Positions 35,301 through 45,200 of a stretch of DNA of 64,000 bases are shown one piece after another. The notes beneath the pieces were generated by a model. The model ran no database searches and was not told the DNA's origin. It saw nothing but the letters and a program-made list of their open reading frames with translations. Both the position numbers and the translations under genes were made by a program. The stretch's first letter is position 1. The number at the start of each line of letters is the position of its first letter. This stretch comes from Ectocarpus siliculosus (Eukaryota; Sar; Phaeophyceae; Ectocarpales; Ectocarpaceae): contig FN648038.1 in NCBI GenBank assembly GCA_000310025.1, forward strand, positions 322,222 through 386,221, in the 5' to 3' direction.

Positions 35301-37774
35301 AAAAAAAAAAAAAGTGTGAGGAGCAATCAGGGCGCCGGGACCTCAAGAATAAAGAAACCTTGTTGTAGGGATGCGACGTCAAACAAACGTCGCAAGCACA
35401 CAGCAAGGCTCACATCGTCTTCCTCCAGCTCCTGCTCTAACCGCAGCGCGGGCCTCCCCCCCGCCCCCCCGTCTCCATTGTCATCGAGCCACGGCGCTTC
35501 GACCTGCCCTCTCCCTCGCTCGAGAAGGGTCTCCTTGACGCCTGCCGCCGGCGTCGCCAACGCCCCCTCCGACAGCATCAGGGGCTCCAGGGAGATGTTC
35601 GCCTCCTGTTGCTGCTGACTCTCCCCTATGGAAGAATTGCTGGAGAATGACCCCGTTCGATGCTGCCGGTGCTGTCGGGTCTGATGAGCGACGCCGTTGC
35701 TTCTGCTACCGCTACTACTACCACTACCGTTGACCGCTAGGTTCTTCACCACGCTACCACTCGTGGCGGCGGCGATGCCGCCGCCGCCGCCGCCGCCTCC
35801 GTTTTTGCCGCTGCTCCCCATGATGAGGGTCTGCTGCCGCTGCTGCGTCTTTTCTCCGGCGCCGCCACCTAATCGCTCCAAGGTCGCCGGCATGTCGTCG
35901 TCGTCGTCCGAAACCTGGGGATGCGTTGCGAGCCGCTCCAACCCACCGCCGTCTTGCCCTCTCTCAGGCGGGAAGGCAACCTCCGCCTCATCAGACAACG
36001 GGAACGTCTCCGTCCTGTGAGACAATCCTTCCCCGTTTTCACCTCCGATCTGAGGGACCTTGCCGGCTGCCCCTTCATGCACCCCCGCCTTCTTCGCCAC
36101 CTCCGTCGGTCCCGCTTCCTTCGACTCTCTTTCGACGCCTTTTCGCCGGGCGTTCCATCGAGCCTGTATGTGCGTCCGGTACTCGGTAACGTCCGCGAGG
36201 CTGCCCCTGTCCATGTACTCCAGGACCACCCTGATGCTCCCGTCGGGCCTCTTGAACGCGCCGAAGAAGTCGACCAAGTGGCTGCAGCACCTGCTCGTGT
36301 TGAGAGGGGGCGAAAGAGTTGCAACAGGCGGGGACACAAAACAGCAGCAGCAGCAGCAGTTGGTGGAGCTATCATCTCTGTCTCTTGCCAAAACGGCAGA
36401 TTCTGGATCATCCGCGCTGTCTTTCTCTATCGCCAAAGCAGCAGATTCTTGAATATCATCCGCCGTCTCTTCGTCCGTCTCACCCATTCTCCAAGGACCT
36501 GAGCAGGGTCCCGATCTCCCTATCCAGCTGCCGCCGCTTCTCGCGATCGAGAAGCGAGAACACCTTCACCGCGAAGAGCTGGCCGGTGTCCTTGTGTCTC
36601 GCCAGGTTCACCACAGAGCACGCACCCCTACCGATAATACGCCCGTCTCCAAACACCAGCTGATCCGGCACCACCTGGGAGCACGTGGAAGGGTGTAGGA
36701 CACACACACATGAAGAGTGTAGGGCATACACAGGCATGTTGGTGGTCCCTTGTCCTCACGGACCGGGGTCTTGCATTTGCTCTTGTTCGCACGCCGCACA
36801 CATTAGAGCGTAGGACATGCACACGCAACAAGGACTTCGTTGCTTCCTTCTCTGTTGAGTCGGTCCTTGCCAGCGTAGCATGCAGGTCTAAAAGAATCGG
36901 TGTACATACTATGAATAAATCAAGCCAAGAAGACACGGACGAAAAGCGCGGAGGCATCAGAGTGACAATGACAGCAACAGGGCAACGCAAAGGCGTTTGC
37001 TCGCAAACATTTTCCAGGTGCATATTTGCACATCTCTATCTCCATCGGAAACTCAACCAGGCGTTAAGAAAAAAAAAAAAAATGCGGACGCTAACAGTCA
37101 AACCTTCAGACGAGAGCAAGTTAACCTTATTGCAACAGAACCACTAGGACGACAACAAAAAATTCACCTACCGAATACAGATGTTCTTGACTAGCACCAG
37201 CTGGCATCAATGAGAAAATGCATGGAATAGGCTTGAATAGACTCGAAACAAGCCCAGCATCCAGCAGGGTGTTCTCCCACTCACTGAAAAGCCTTCATGC
37301 TTACATCTCGAACGGGAATCGTTTCAATTTCTGTGAATGTATGCATGTGCGGCAAAAAAGCAATCCGTGCGTGCCCACGACACCACACACAAGCTGGAGG
37401 GGGGGGGAGGGGGGGGGAGCTCCGCGGACAGGAAACGGTTTTCCTTTCTCAGTCCGCAGGCCGTGAGACTTCGGCATGTACCATTTGGCGACTACAATAG
37501 CGAGTGCCGCAAAACGTTTCGCTCGTTAAACAGAAACACACAAGTGCACCCCCCACGGCTTACCCCTCCCCCACCACGATTGCCGCCACAACAGGAAATG
37601 CATCAAAGAAAACAAAACACAAGACCACATGTACACTCACACACAAACGCACGCGACGACTGAACACACCTGCCCCTCCAAAAGAAGCTCCTCCTGCCCG
37701 TCCCTCTGCGCGACCCGCATGCCGCGGTCGTTGACCTTGATGTTGCCGAACTCGTTCTGCCAAGTGTCGGTCAT
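29315..37774 (-). CDS. MAP kinase kinase (STE7-type), eight exons, large kinase insert
   Basis: Exons, in transcript order: 37774-37670, 36674-36499, 36290-35414, 34422-34267, 33811-33731, 33152-32979, 30967-30809, 29485-29315 (phases fit throughout; 632 residues). This dual-specificity kinase would phosphorylate a MAP kinase. Visible motifs are the Gly loop IGRGACSVV, lysine in FAVKVF, alpha-C glutamate in QLDREIGTLL, catalytic HRDVKPSN, DFG, and GTVRYMSPERL. The C-terminal lobe reads PYADGCSQIEILQTLKEH and ends in the MKK-like LMAEYLEGLYG. Between EYMDRGSLADV and LPEDVVAACVYQILGGLTYL lies an insert of roughly 300 residues, disordered with Gly, Ser, Gln and Asp runs, ending in a charged helix. 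The first ATG sits directly after an acceptor-like CCGCAG, so a 5' non-coding exon is possible. Confidence 0.93.
30315..30765. repeat. Three imperfect direct repeats split by a MITE-like inverted repeat
   Basis: Direct repeats beginning AGTCTC(A/G)T(C/A)TCT(C/T/G)CAG(T/C)CTTCCT start at about 30319, 30629 and 30719. The first two share about 65 bp to CCCATCCCAC(A/G)AA. Between them lies an inverted repeat: about 30413-30463 matches the reverse complement of about 30573-30622 (AAGATAACACACCCCCTG ... TTTCAAAGCTCGATT), with a spacer of about 110 bp. The block lies in MAPKK intron 7 and fits a ~210-bp MITE. Confidence 0.65.
32331..32500 (+). repeat. Poly-C short repeat end plus 65-bp tandem duplication
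   Basis: AACGACTACGGCATGCACGA leading into ten Cs (32334-32370) is the 3' end of the poly-C short repeat family. It is followed at once by GGTGTTTGCCATCGGG...GTTGTAAAACAAGCC, which occurs twice (about 32371-32427 and 32438-32494). The first copy ends in its own run of nine Cs. The unit contains the hairpin CGTCGCTTGGCAACGACG. Located in MAPKK intron 6. Confidence 0.7.
32859..32969 (+). repeat. SINE-like poly-C repeat, most complete copy
   Basis: Runs from GAGCCTGGTCCGGTGAGAA through GTGCTCCGTCCCGGCTTTG and GAGGTCAATGGTCTAACGAC to GGCATGCACGACCATGAGTA and a C run. It shares its terminal part with the LINE 3' end at 45758-45850. It lies in MAPKK intron 6, antisense to the gene, with its C tail 10 nt inside the 5' splice site of exon 6. 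No clear Pol III A/B boxes were seen. Confidence 0.72.
33290..33385 (+). repeat. Dispersed short repeat, copy 1
   Basis: Contains AGAAAGACTACCCGTTCGAG, ATATA, CAGTCGAA and GGGATG in the same order as a second copy near 39440-39510, about 60 bp in all. The two copies differ by small indels. The family is not recognised. Confidence 0.5.
34450..34925. repeat. Array of palindromic-core repeats
   Basis: About six diverged units of very roughly 60-150 bp, centred on variants of CAGTCAGCGCTGACTG (about 34454, 34530, 34605, 34665, 34725 and 34880). Each is followed by GGTCTTAA-like or GTCTAACGGTTT-like sequence. The last unit is an extended inverted repeat, TCAAACCATTAGAC ... GTCTAACGGTTTAA, matching the palindrome at 23.6 kb. 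The array lies in MAPKK intron 3. Confidence 0.62.
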
Positions 37775-38104
37775 CTGCGGCGAAATAGCAACGCACCGAT
37801 GGCCGTGAGAGGGGGTTTCAGTGAACGTGGCAATACAGCTGCTATACCACTCTAAATCCTAGTGTTGAAACACCATATACGGTAGATAACACCCCCCTCC
37901 TGCTGCTTGAGCCCTTCCGTGTTCAAGTACGGGCAAACCTGTGCAGCAGGTAGATACATACACAGAGCAGTGTTGTCGTTGAAAAACTTCAGGTGTCCAC
38001 AATACGATTCGAGACGAAATCACACGGTACGACGGACCGTTGTCAGACATGAGATGGACACCGTGACATCGCCTCCGCACATAGCCATGACCCCGGCCTC
38101 CCCC

Positions 38105-38180
38105 CCAGCGGCATGCTCCGTTCCGGCTTTGTAGGAATGCGAGGTCAATGGTCTAACGACTGCGTCATGCACGGGTATGG
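38105..38180 (+). repeat. SINE-like poly-C family copy, 5' and 3' truncated
   Basis: GCATGCTCCGTTCCGGCTTTG, GAATGCGAGGTCAATGGTCT and AACGACTGCGTCATGCACGG match the family seen at 32859-32969. The C tail is replaced by a C-rich GGTCCACCTCCCCACCAC. It lies about 330 bp upstream of the MAPKK start. Confidence 0.65.
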
Positions 38181-39835
38181 GTCCACCTCCCCACCACAAA
38201 CTCGACCCAAGCATCTCGCTGCCGCGGGTTGCATAGGGGCATTAGAAGCAGCACCAGGAGTTGAGAGGAACGGCACTCCGGCAACCAGCAGCGCGAAAGA
38301 GCGACTGAATTGGAGAAACTGTTTCCGTTCATTGCACGGCGCTGGCGTGCGCGCGTGGCCGGGCCAGATCCGTTTGGTCCAGGAGTCTCCCCGAAACACC
38401 GCCGGGCTATTCGCGAAATAAGACAACGTTATCTCCGGTTGGATATAACCGCTATCCGGTTGGATATACACGCATGTATCAAGCATCCGTTTGTGAAACG
38501 AAAAAAACATGTACAAAAAAGAAGATCACCCATGTGCAAAGTAGGTACAAGTCGGCACCCGTATGTGCCGCAGAGAAAACAAAAAGATGTTTCTATGCCG
38601 TCGAAATACAGCAAAATGGATGCGAACAACCTCGTTGCTCTCTATCAAGCAAAGTTAGACCGTTTCGGACTCTGGGGAGGTGTCCAGAAAAATGCATGTA
38701 AGTCTTCAGGTTTGGAGGCCCTTCCTTGGAACGGTCCTTACAGTCCCGCCTACTGGACACAGTTTTCGAGAAAAGAAGCTCCGATTGATGTCGAAGATAC
38801 GCGGAGTAACAAGTTTGAAGGTCTGCTTGTTTCGAAAGGTTTTCTTTCTCCCAGCAAACTTTAACTTTCGCAAGGGCGGACCGCCTGCCGTACACCAGGA
38901 CCCACCCAAGACATAACCTAACCAACCAAATGGCTACAGGCCCATCCTATTGTTTCGGGCTATATAGGCTACAATAGCGCCCCCGTTGAGGGGGCGAAAT
39001 GCGGGTTTGACCTGACTGCGAGTGACACAACCCAGCAGAGCAGCTCGTGTAGAACGATACAAGCAGCGCCAAGAGCCGAGGGATCGCGGTGCGCTCTTGA
39101 TGCACATCACATCACATCACATCACATGGACAGGGTGGTGGGCACACAACGACCACTCGTCCAAGCAACGCTTTCGCGCTGTTGCTCTGCCTGGCGTGAG
39201 TGACAATGACCGCCCTTGTGTGTGGGGCATTCGGCCGAACTACTTGCAAGTCAAGCTCTTTCCTGCCGCCCTGGGTATATGAGGTTTTGTCCCCCCGCCA
39301 CCACCACAGACAGCATGCCGAAAACATGCCGGGCTCGACACCGCGCCACCCTGGCCTGTTTGTTGTGGTACACGCAGCATCGACAGCAGGCTACAGAGTC
39401 TCATTCAACTAATTAAGGAAAAAAAAATACACACTCAGAAAGACTACCCATTCGAGATATACCCACATACCCACAGTCGAACGGGATGTGGTGGAGTCTT
39501 TTTCCGTGAGTGGATTTTCATGGAGACACCATGGGCGATGTCTGCAAATGTCCCCAACAGACAGCAGTCGCCAAAAATCGGAAAAACTCTTTGAGACTTG
39601 GGGCATCCAGGACTGCCCCCAGGACTGCACGCTGCCCCCATTTTTCAAAAGTTGTATGCATTGAAAGCTGTATGCATATTTCTGTGTAAATCTGAAAATT
39701 GAACAACCCATCCGAAACTGCGTGTCAATCTCGAGCTCAACGCTGACAAGTGGTTTTCCCAAATATTTCAAATTCTCAGAGGGACGGCCGGGACGCTGCC
39801 GTATTCTTGTACAAGGTATTGAGTGCTGCGACTCT

Positions 39836-39876
<41 letters not shown>

Positions 39877-39884
39877 CAGTTGTC
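39836..39884 (+). repeat. CAG trinucleotide microsatellite
   Basis: An uninterrupted run of about 14 AGC/CAG units in intergenic sequence. It creates poly-Ser/poly-Ala frames on one strand and poly-Leu/poly-Cys frames on the other, which explains the long apparent ORFs here. Confidence 0.9.
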
Positions 39885-41635
39885 CACACGTGACGTCTTT
39901 TTCTTCGCTTTCGAAGGGCACATGGGGTGTACAGCAGTAGGTAGTCGCCCGGAACCAAAGAACACCTCACGTAAGAAAGGAAACACTCCCCCCCCCCCGT
40001 CGCTTGACCGCAGTTCAGCAATCTCCGTTCGTGCCGAGAGCCCTTCCGGATCTCCACCACCAACAAGACTTGACGTACATCGCATACACGTTGCAACGGT
40101 TAGCGCGGGACCTATTATCTGCAGACAAACAACCTCCCGCTCCATTTCCATGGATTTGATCTCTGGCTGCTGTACACCCGCCCGCCCGCCCGCCCTCCCA
40201 ACCAACCTACAAGCTTGCCCTTGAACGCACATCAAGGCCCAACCGCCGGCTGGCCGCCTTTCGGGGGCGAGTGCGATTGATGTATCTATCTGCCACGGGC
40301 AACAGCAGCAGTTCCAGTGCATCTTTGAACGAGCGTAGTATCAAACATGTCACACCTGTAAAAAGAAACACCCGTTCATTTTGGCGTTGTAAGGGTGTGT
40401 ATGTATGGATACAGGGCCATTCTTTTCTCTTGTTGTGGCGCCTACATATAGTCCGCGGGGGTCAGAATTGGTTGGACATTTGAGGCTGGTCTGCGCCGCG
40501 GGTCGTTTGTTGTGGCTACCGAACAACAACACATTATCTGCCGCCGCCCGCCCTGCGTCCCTGTACTACGACATGTTTCCTCCGCCGCAGAAGGCATTCT
40601 TCGTCGGAAGGATTTATTAAATAGTTACATCTTTGCTTGGCAGCCGCGGCGGAAGAGGCATGTATGAGCACGACACAACTTTTGGGGGGGGCGGTGGTTG
40701 TTCCGTGGCTGCCTGGCGCACACGTGCGACGGGAGGGCGCATCAAAACAACAACGGAAAAAAATAAAACACCGAGCACACACGCAAACCACCTTTGGAAC
40801 CAACAACTTGGGTAGACACGCGCGTGTTAGGCTCGGGTGATGCGCACCCCCTGCTCTCCTCTGCAGAGGGATCGCTAAACTGAAAAAAATCACCGCCGCC
40901 CCTGCAATAATTATTTTTGAAGCAAGTAAACACCGGCCATGCGTCATGATGTACAATGGTTTGCGATTTCCTGCTCTTTTGAACCTGTGGTCCAAACGTC
41001 CAAACCGAAAAAGAAAAAGTCGTTCGTTGCTGTTCTTTTTAACCCCAGTCAACGTGCAAAGGACTGCTGTTGTTTTCTGCCGCTGCTGCTGTGCTGCTGT
41101 GCTGCGGTGGCTGCACTGCTGCTGTTGCCGACGCTCTCTCTCCTGTGTTTATTTCTGGTAAGGCGTGGAGTAGTGCTCGTGTCGCGGGGACAAACCGTGC
41201 TTCACACCAGCACGCCAGCAGTGGTGTGGGCGTGAACTGCGGTGCAGCCCAAGCCCCTCGGCAATCAATTCACCTTCACCTGCTGTTGTTCTCGTTGCGA
41301 CTGCAAATATCCGTAATTTCTTGCCGCGTGAAAAAAAAAACATTGGTCGTTACAATACATACCCACATCACAGGCAGCAACAACTTTGCCCCCGTTCCCT
41401 TGATGCGTAATTTGCTTGTCTGTTCGGATACTACGCTCGGCAGGGTCTTTGGCACCATGGGCTCGTGCAAGGGACGCTCATGAGACTCGAGACACAGCAG
41501 CACGGTAGCGAGGGCAGCAGGACAAACGAATAGCCGACCAGATCCCGGCAGCAGCAGCAGCAGCACAAGCAGCAGCAGCAGCAGCACAAAGGTACACACC
41601 ACACAGCTAAGCACAGCCCACTTTTTATTTCTCAC

Positions 41636-41779
41636 CGCGTCACTTCCGCCTCCTCCGTTCCCTCTGCGGTCCTCGCCTCCTCTTATTCCGAAGCCGCCTC
41701 TCCTGAACGCCATGTCTCCATCGTCATCGTCGCTATCCGCGAGGATGGGCTCCAGCCCTAGACCCGCGAAACGCGCCAT
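41636..41779 (-). CDS. First exon of an unrecognised acidic/Gly-rich protein
   Basis: The ATG at 41779 opens MARFAGLGLEPILADSDDDD followed by GDMAF, then Arg/Gly-rich sequence. The frame reaches a strong GTGAGA donor after 48 complete codons. Beyond the donor the frame runs into triplet-repeat poly-Leu and is not coding-like. G/C third-position bias and position, divergent from UBLCP1 and 459 bp away, support a real first exon. I could not find the following exon with confidence. The product is unknown. Confidence 0.42.
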
Positions 41780-42238
41780 ACCAAGCGGGAGTGCTTGTTC
41801 CCTGCTCTGCCCACCTGGGAGGTGGCCACTGAACAGGGGGGATCGCGGTTAAAGTCCACTTACAAATGGGGTATGTTTATAATGAAATCTGTAGAAAATG
41901 TATTCTAGAGGGGGGAGGGGGGGGGGAGGTATCCCTAGGTATAGGTATCCCTGTGCGTGTGTTGTTTCTCCACGCGGCCGGGCTCTGATCCGTACCTAAT
42001 ACCCGCGTCCATCCGTACCGGTCTAACTGACGCGCAGGTGGCTTCCGTGGTCACAGGCCAACCATAAAAAACACGGGTGGCTGTGAATACTGCTGCTGTA
42101 CTTTGTCTGTACAACCAGTTTTTTTTTGTGCGAGAAAAGAAGGGTGAACAAAGAGGCACAGCGTGCTCACTAATAACATACTTTCTGTACCCGTCAGGAG
42201 GAAGTTGTGAAGCAGACCGTCTTCTCCTCGAAACGAAT
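41780..42238. promoter_or_regulatory. Probable bidirectional promoter region
   Basis: A 459-bp interval separates the divergent ATGs of the 41779 minus-strand exon and UBLCP1. It contains a G-rich tract (about 41910-41930) and an A/T-rich stretch. No canonical TATA or initiator could be placed with confidence; the assignment is from gene arrangement only. Confidence 0.35.
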
Positions 42239-45200
42239 ATGAGTGCTTTAGCACAGCTGAAGAGTCCTGCTGGTTCGGAGGAAAGCGGAGAAGGAGGGCC
42301 AGCCCCTGCTGCTGCAGCTGCGGCGTCGGCGGCGGCGGCTCCGGCCGGTGAGGCAGGTGCTGCTGCTGCTACTACTGCTGCTGCTGCCGCCAGTTGCACT
42401 CTCGTCGCGAAATGGCAGGGAAGCACGATTGAGCTGCCCGTGTTGCCGAGCAGCACTACGATAGGGGAGGTGAAGGTGGGTGCGTTGGTCTCGGCAGAGA
42501 AGGAAGACACGTGTGTAGGGGGGAGGAAAAACTGTTACATACAGCACCTCAAGCAACAACGCTACTCGTGTAGAGCCCCGAGGCAAACTCCGGAATTCCC
42601 CCGCGCTATCGCACTATCGCCCCGGTGGTCTAGATAGTATCTTCGAAACCTTCTAGAGGTCAGGTACAATATTCGAATCCCGGCGTAAGCGAGCTTTTCT
42701 TGCAAAGTGAGGTTCTCTCTCGCTCCCGCTCCTAGCCTAGTGGATTGTGCTAGTTCGTGTGTACACAGAGGGAAGAGAGTGCTGAACTCTTCTCGCCCTA
42801 AAAATCGAAGGCGAAGTACCGCAGGAGGGGAGGGCACAGAGGGGCTCTTCTGTGTGACCACTGGTTGGAGTAAAACGGCACTAGTCCTGTGAGCGCTGAT
42901 TTGACTTGTAAGACAAAAAAAAAAAAAAATGTACTGTAAAAATATAACACCGCGGGTACACTTGTACAACAAAAAGGGTACATTTTCTCGGTTGCTGGTT
43001 CACGCTCGTATGTTGCATCTACGTAGCAGCTGTTTCGCGATACGTCGCTTAAACAGACAACAAGATGTTTCCTCCCTGTTGCCCGAAATGTCGCAAGCAC
43101 CGTGTGTGAGACGTTTTGTCGCCATATTTTCGTCGTACAGCAGTAGCCTTCTGGATCAAGCCGATTGACACCCTCCAACGCGAAATCGACAAGCGCAGCT
43201 GACTCTAGTTCCGGCCGCCGAACAACTATTCGATCGACCAAGATGGCCAAAGATCCTCGCAATGATGCCCACCCCTCCCAAGTGACTAAAGAACGAGCCG
43301 GTTTCCATGACCGAGTGTGGAGCCAATGCCACCGAATTATCTGCAACTTCTTCTCCCAGCCCTCACACCGATCTTGCCAGTGAGGCCGTCCAGTCCACAA
43401 TGAAGAGGTTATGTACGTGTTACCAGGTATCATACCTACTGCTGTAGACGGCTATCCTACACCGTCGTGAGGTGATTATCTCGGCTCCAGTGATTGCTTG
43501 GGATGCGGTTGACTCTGGGGGTGGAGAGTCAGGGAAGCGCACCCGAACAAATCGAACCAAGATGTAAATAAAAATGTCTCCAACAATCGGGCTTCCGATC
43601 CTGTGCTATTGAAGCTCAACTTTTTTGCACATGACGGACGTCAGATTTGTAGAGGAAGAAATCTGCTTCGAGTATCGCACATGGCCTCAATCTTGCACAC
43701 ACGCTCTCTGCTTTGGGTTGAGCTATTGGAAAAGAAGTGATGATTTTGAACACACGGTGTTTGCTTCACCCTTGCATGTGTTGAATGAGCTTGTGTTTCA
43801 CTTGTGGTATAGACATCAGGGAGATCAAGGCTCTTAGACTAGGCGCTGGGAGAGAGAGGGAGAGCGCGCTGCACGCACTTCCAGATACCCGAGCCCCGTG
43901 GATGTACCATGTGCCCCACCCAGGGTACTACCAGTTCCTATATGCGACACAACGTAATACAGTGCGGTTGGCACCTATATCCAAGTCCGCCCATGCACAC
44001 ACGAAAACAACCAAAAGTTACGTACACAAGACCGGATCAGCTGTACAATAGTAACCGCTCTGGAGAGGGTACCACGAGGAGGTGTTTGCTGAGAACGCAA
44101 CGCAGCCTGCACTATTCGAGAGGTGGAATAGTGCCGTTCGCAACACCGGATTCCCCGCATCGCGATGCTACTCCCTGTCGAGTTTTTGGTTGTGGTCATG
44201 ACCGCCCGCTGAACGTGTAACACACCGGGGGTACCGTGGCAAAGCGGGGCGTTTGGTGGTGGTGGTGGTGGTGGTTACTCATTGTCATGCATGGCGTAGT
44301 TGTTAGACCATTGACCTCTCATCCCTACAAAGCCGGGACATTTGGGGGGAGAGGTCGTTAGACCATTGACCTCGCATCCCTACAAAGCCGGGACGGAGCA
44401 CGCCGGATTCTCACCGGACCAGGCTCACATTTGGGGGGGGGGGTTATATTGTGCAACCCATCAACAAGTTAGCCGATCTCTTAGGATATACCAAGAATAT
44501 TGCCGTATTCGGCGTGAGTTTTAGCGGGGGTTTGATGTCGAAATGTGGTGCAACCTGTACCGCGATGCGTTCCGCCCCCCTCAATGGTCTAACGACTACG
44601 GCATGCACGACTATGAGTACACCCCCCCCCTCCCCATCCTCAATGCGAAAAAAAAACCCAGGAAATTCTCCGCGAGAAGACGCGCGTCCTGGCGAAGCGG
44701 CAGAAGCTCGTCGGCCTGAGCGTCGGCGGGAGGCCGGCGGCTGACGATTGTCCCCTGGAGCGGATACGCCTCAAGACTCCTCACCGCTTTATCCTCATGG
44801 GCACCCCAGAGGTCCGGGGCACCGTCAGTAGTTTTGCGTACGATAGATACCACCCAACACCCCCTGGAACATTTTTTTGCGAAGTTCTATCCGTCAGCAA
44901 GCGTGATGACGGTGGTGGTAACGAAGGATATGGCGGGGCATTGGTTGGAACAGTCTCGTCCAGAAAATTCCGAATCCGTATCATGTTGATGTTTGCGTCC
45001 TCTTCGTCGTGGAGTAGTTGGGCCTGAAAGCATCGATCCAGGTGTCATGTCATGTACCAACCCGGTGTACGCCGTCTACCTCCCTTTTGGGGGGTTCTCG
45101 TCGTACTCAATGGTGTAGTGCGGTGGGCACAGCGTACGTTAGGGGTGGCTGAGTGTGGCCAAATATGGGAGCATTTACACTATTTTCATTTTTTATGTGT

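Larger units (their letters stand above)
37775..41635. other. Intergenic region with microsatellites and repeats
   Basis: Upstream of the MAPKK gene. It holds a poly-C short repeat copy (about 38105-38180), an ACATC microsatellite (about 39105-39128), a second copy of the 33.3-kb repeat (about 39430-39510) and a CAG tract (39836-39882). An open plus-strand frame of about 185 codons (38310-38864) lacks an ATG at its start and has no recognisable domain; from 38531 it could encode 110 residues. A short frame near 40560-40620 is open on both strands. No gene is supported. Confidence 0.4.

Noticed and set aside
35327-36502. Long plus-strand ORFs opposite the MAPKK insert exon
   Set aside because: Shadow frames of the GC-rich kinase exon; kinase motifs and splice phases clearly support the minus strand.
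38310-38864. 185-codon plus-strand ORF upstream of the MAPKK
   Set aside because: Begins at a non-ATG codon, shows no recognised domain and lies next to a repeat copy; kept only as a note in the intergenic entry.
39768-40322. Poly-Leu/poly-Cys ORFs
   Set aside because: Produced by the CAG microsatellite at 39836-39884.
42798-43433. 211-codon minus-strand ORF in UBLCP1 intron 1
   Set aside because: Both strands are open over part of it, it crosses an A tract, and no motif or exon structure supports it.
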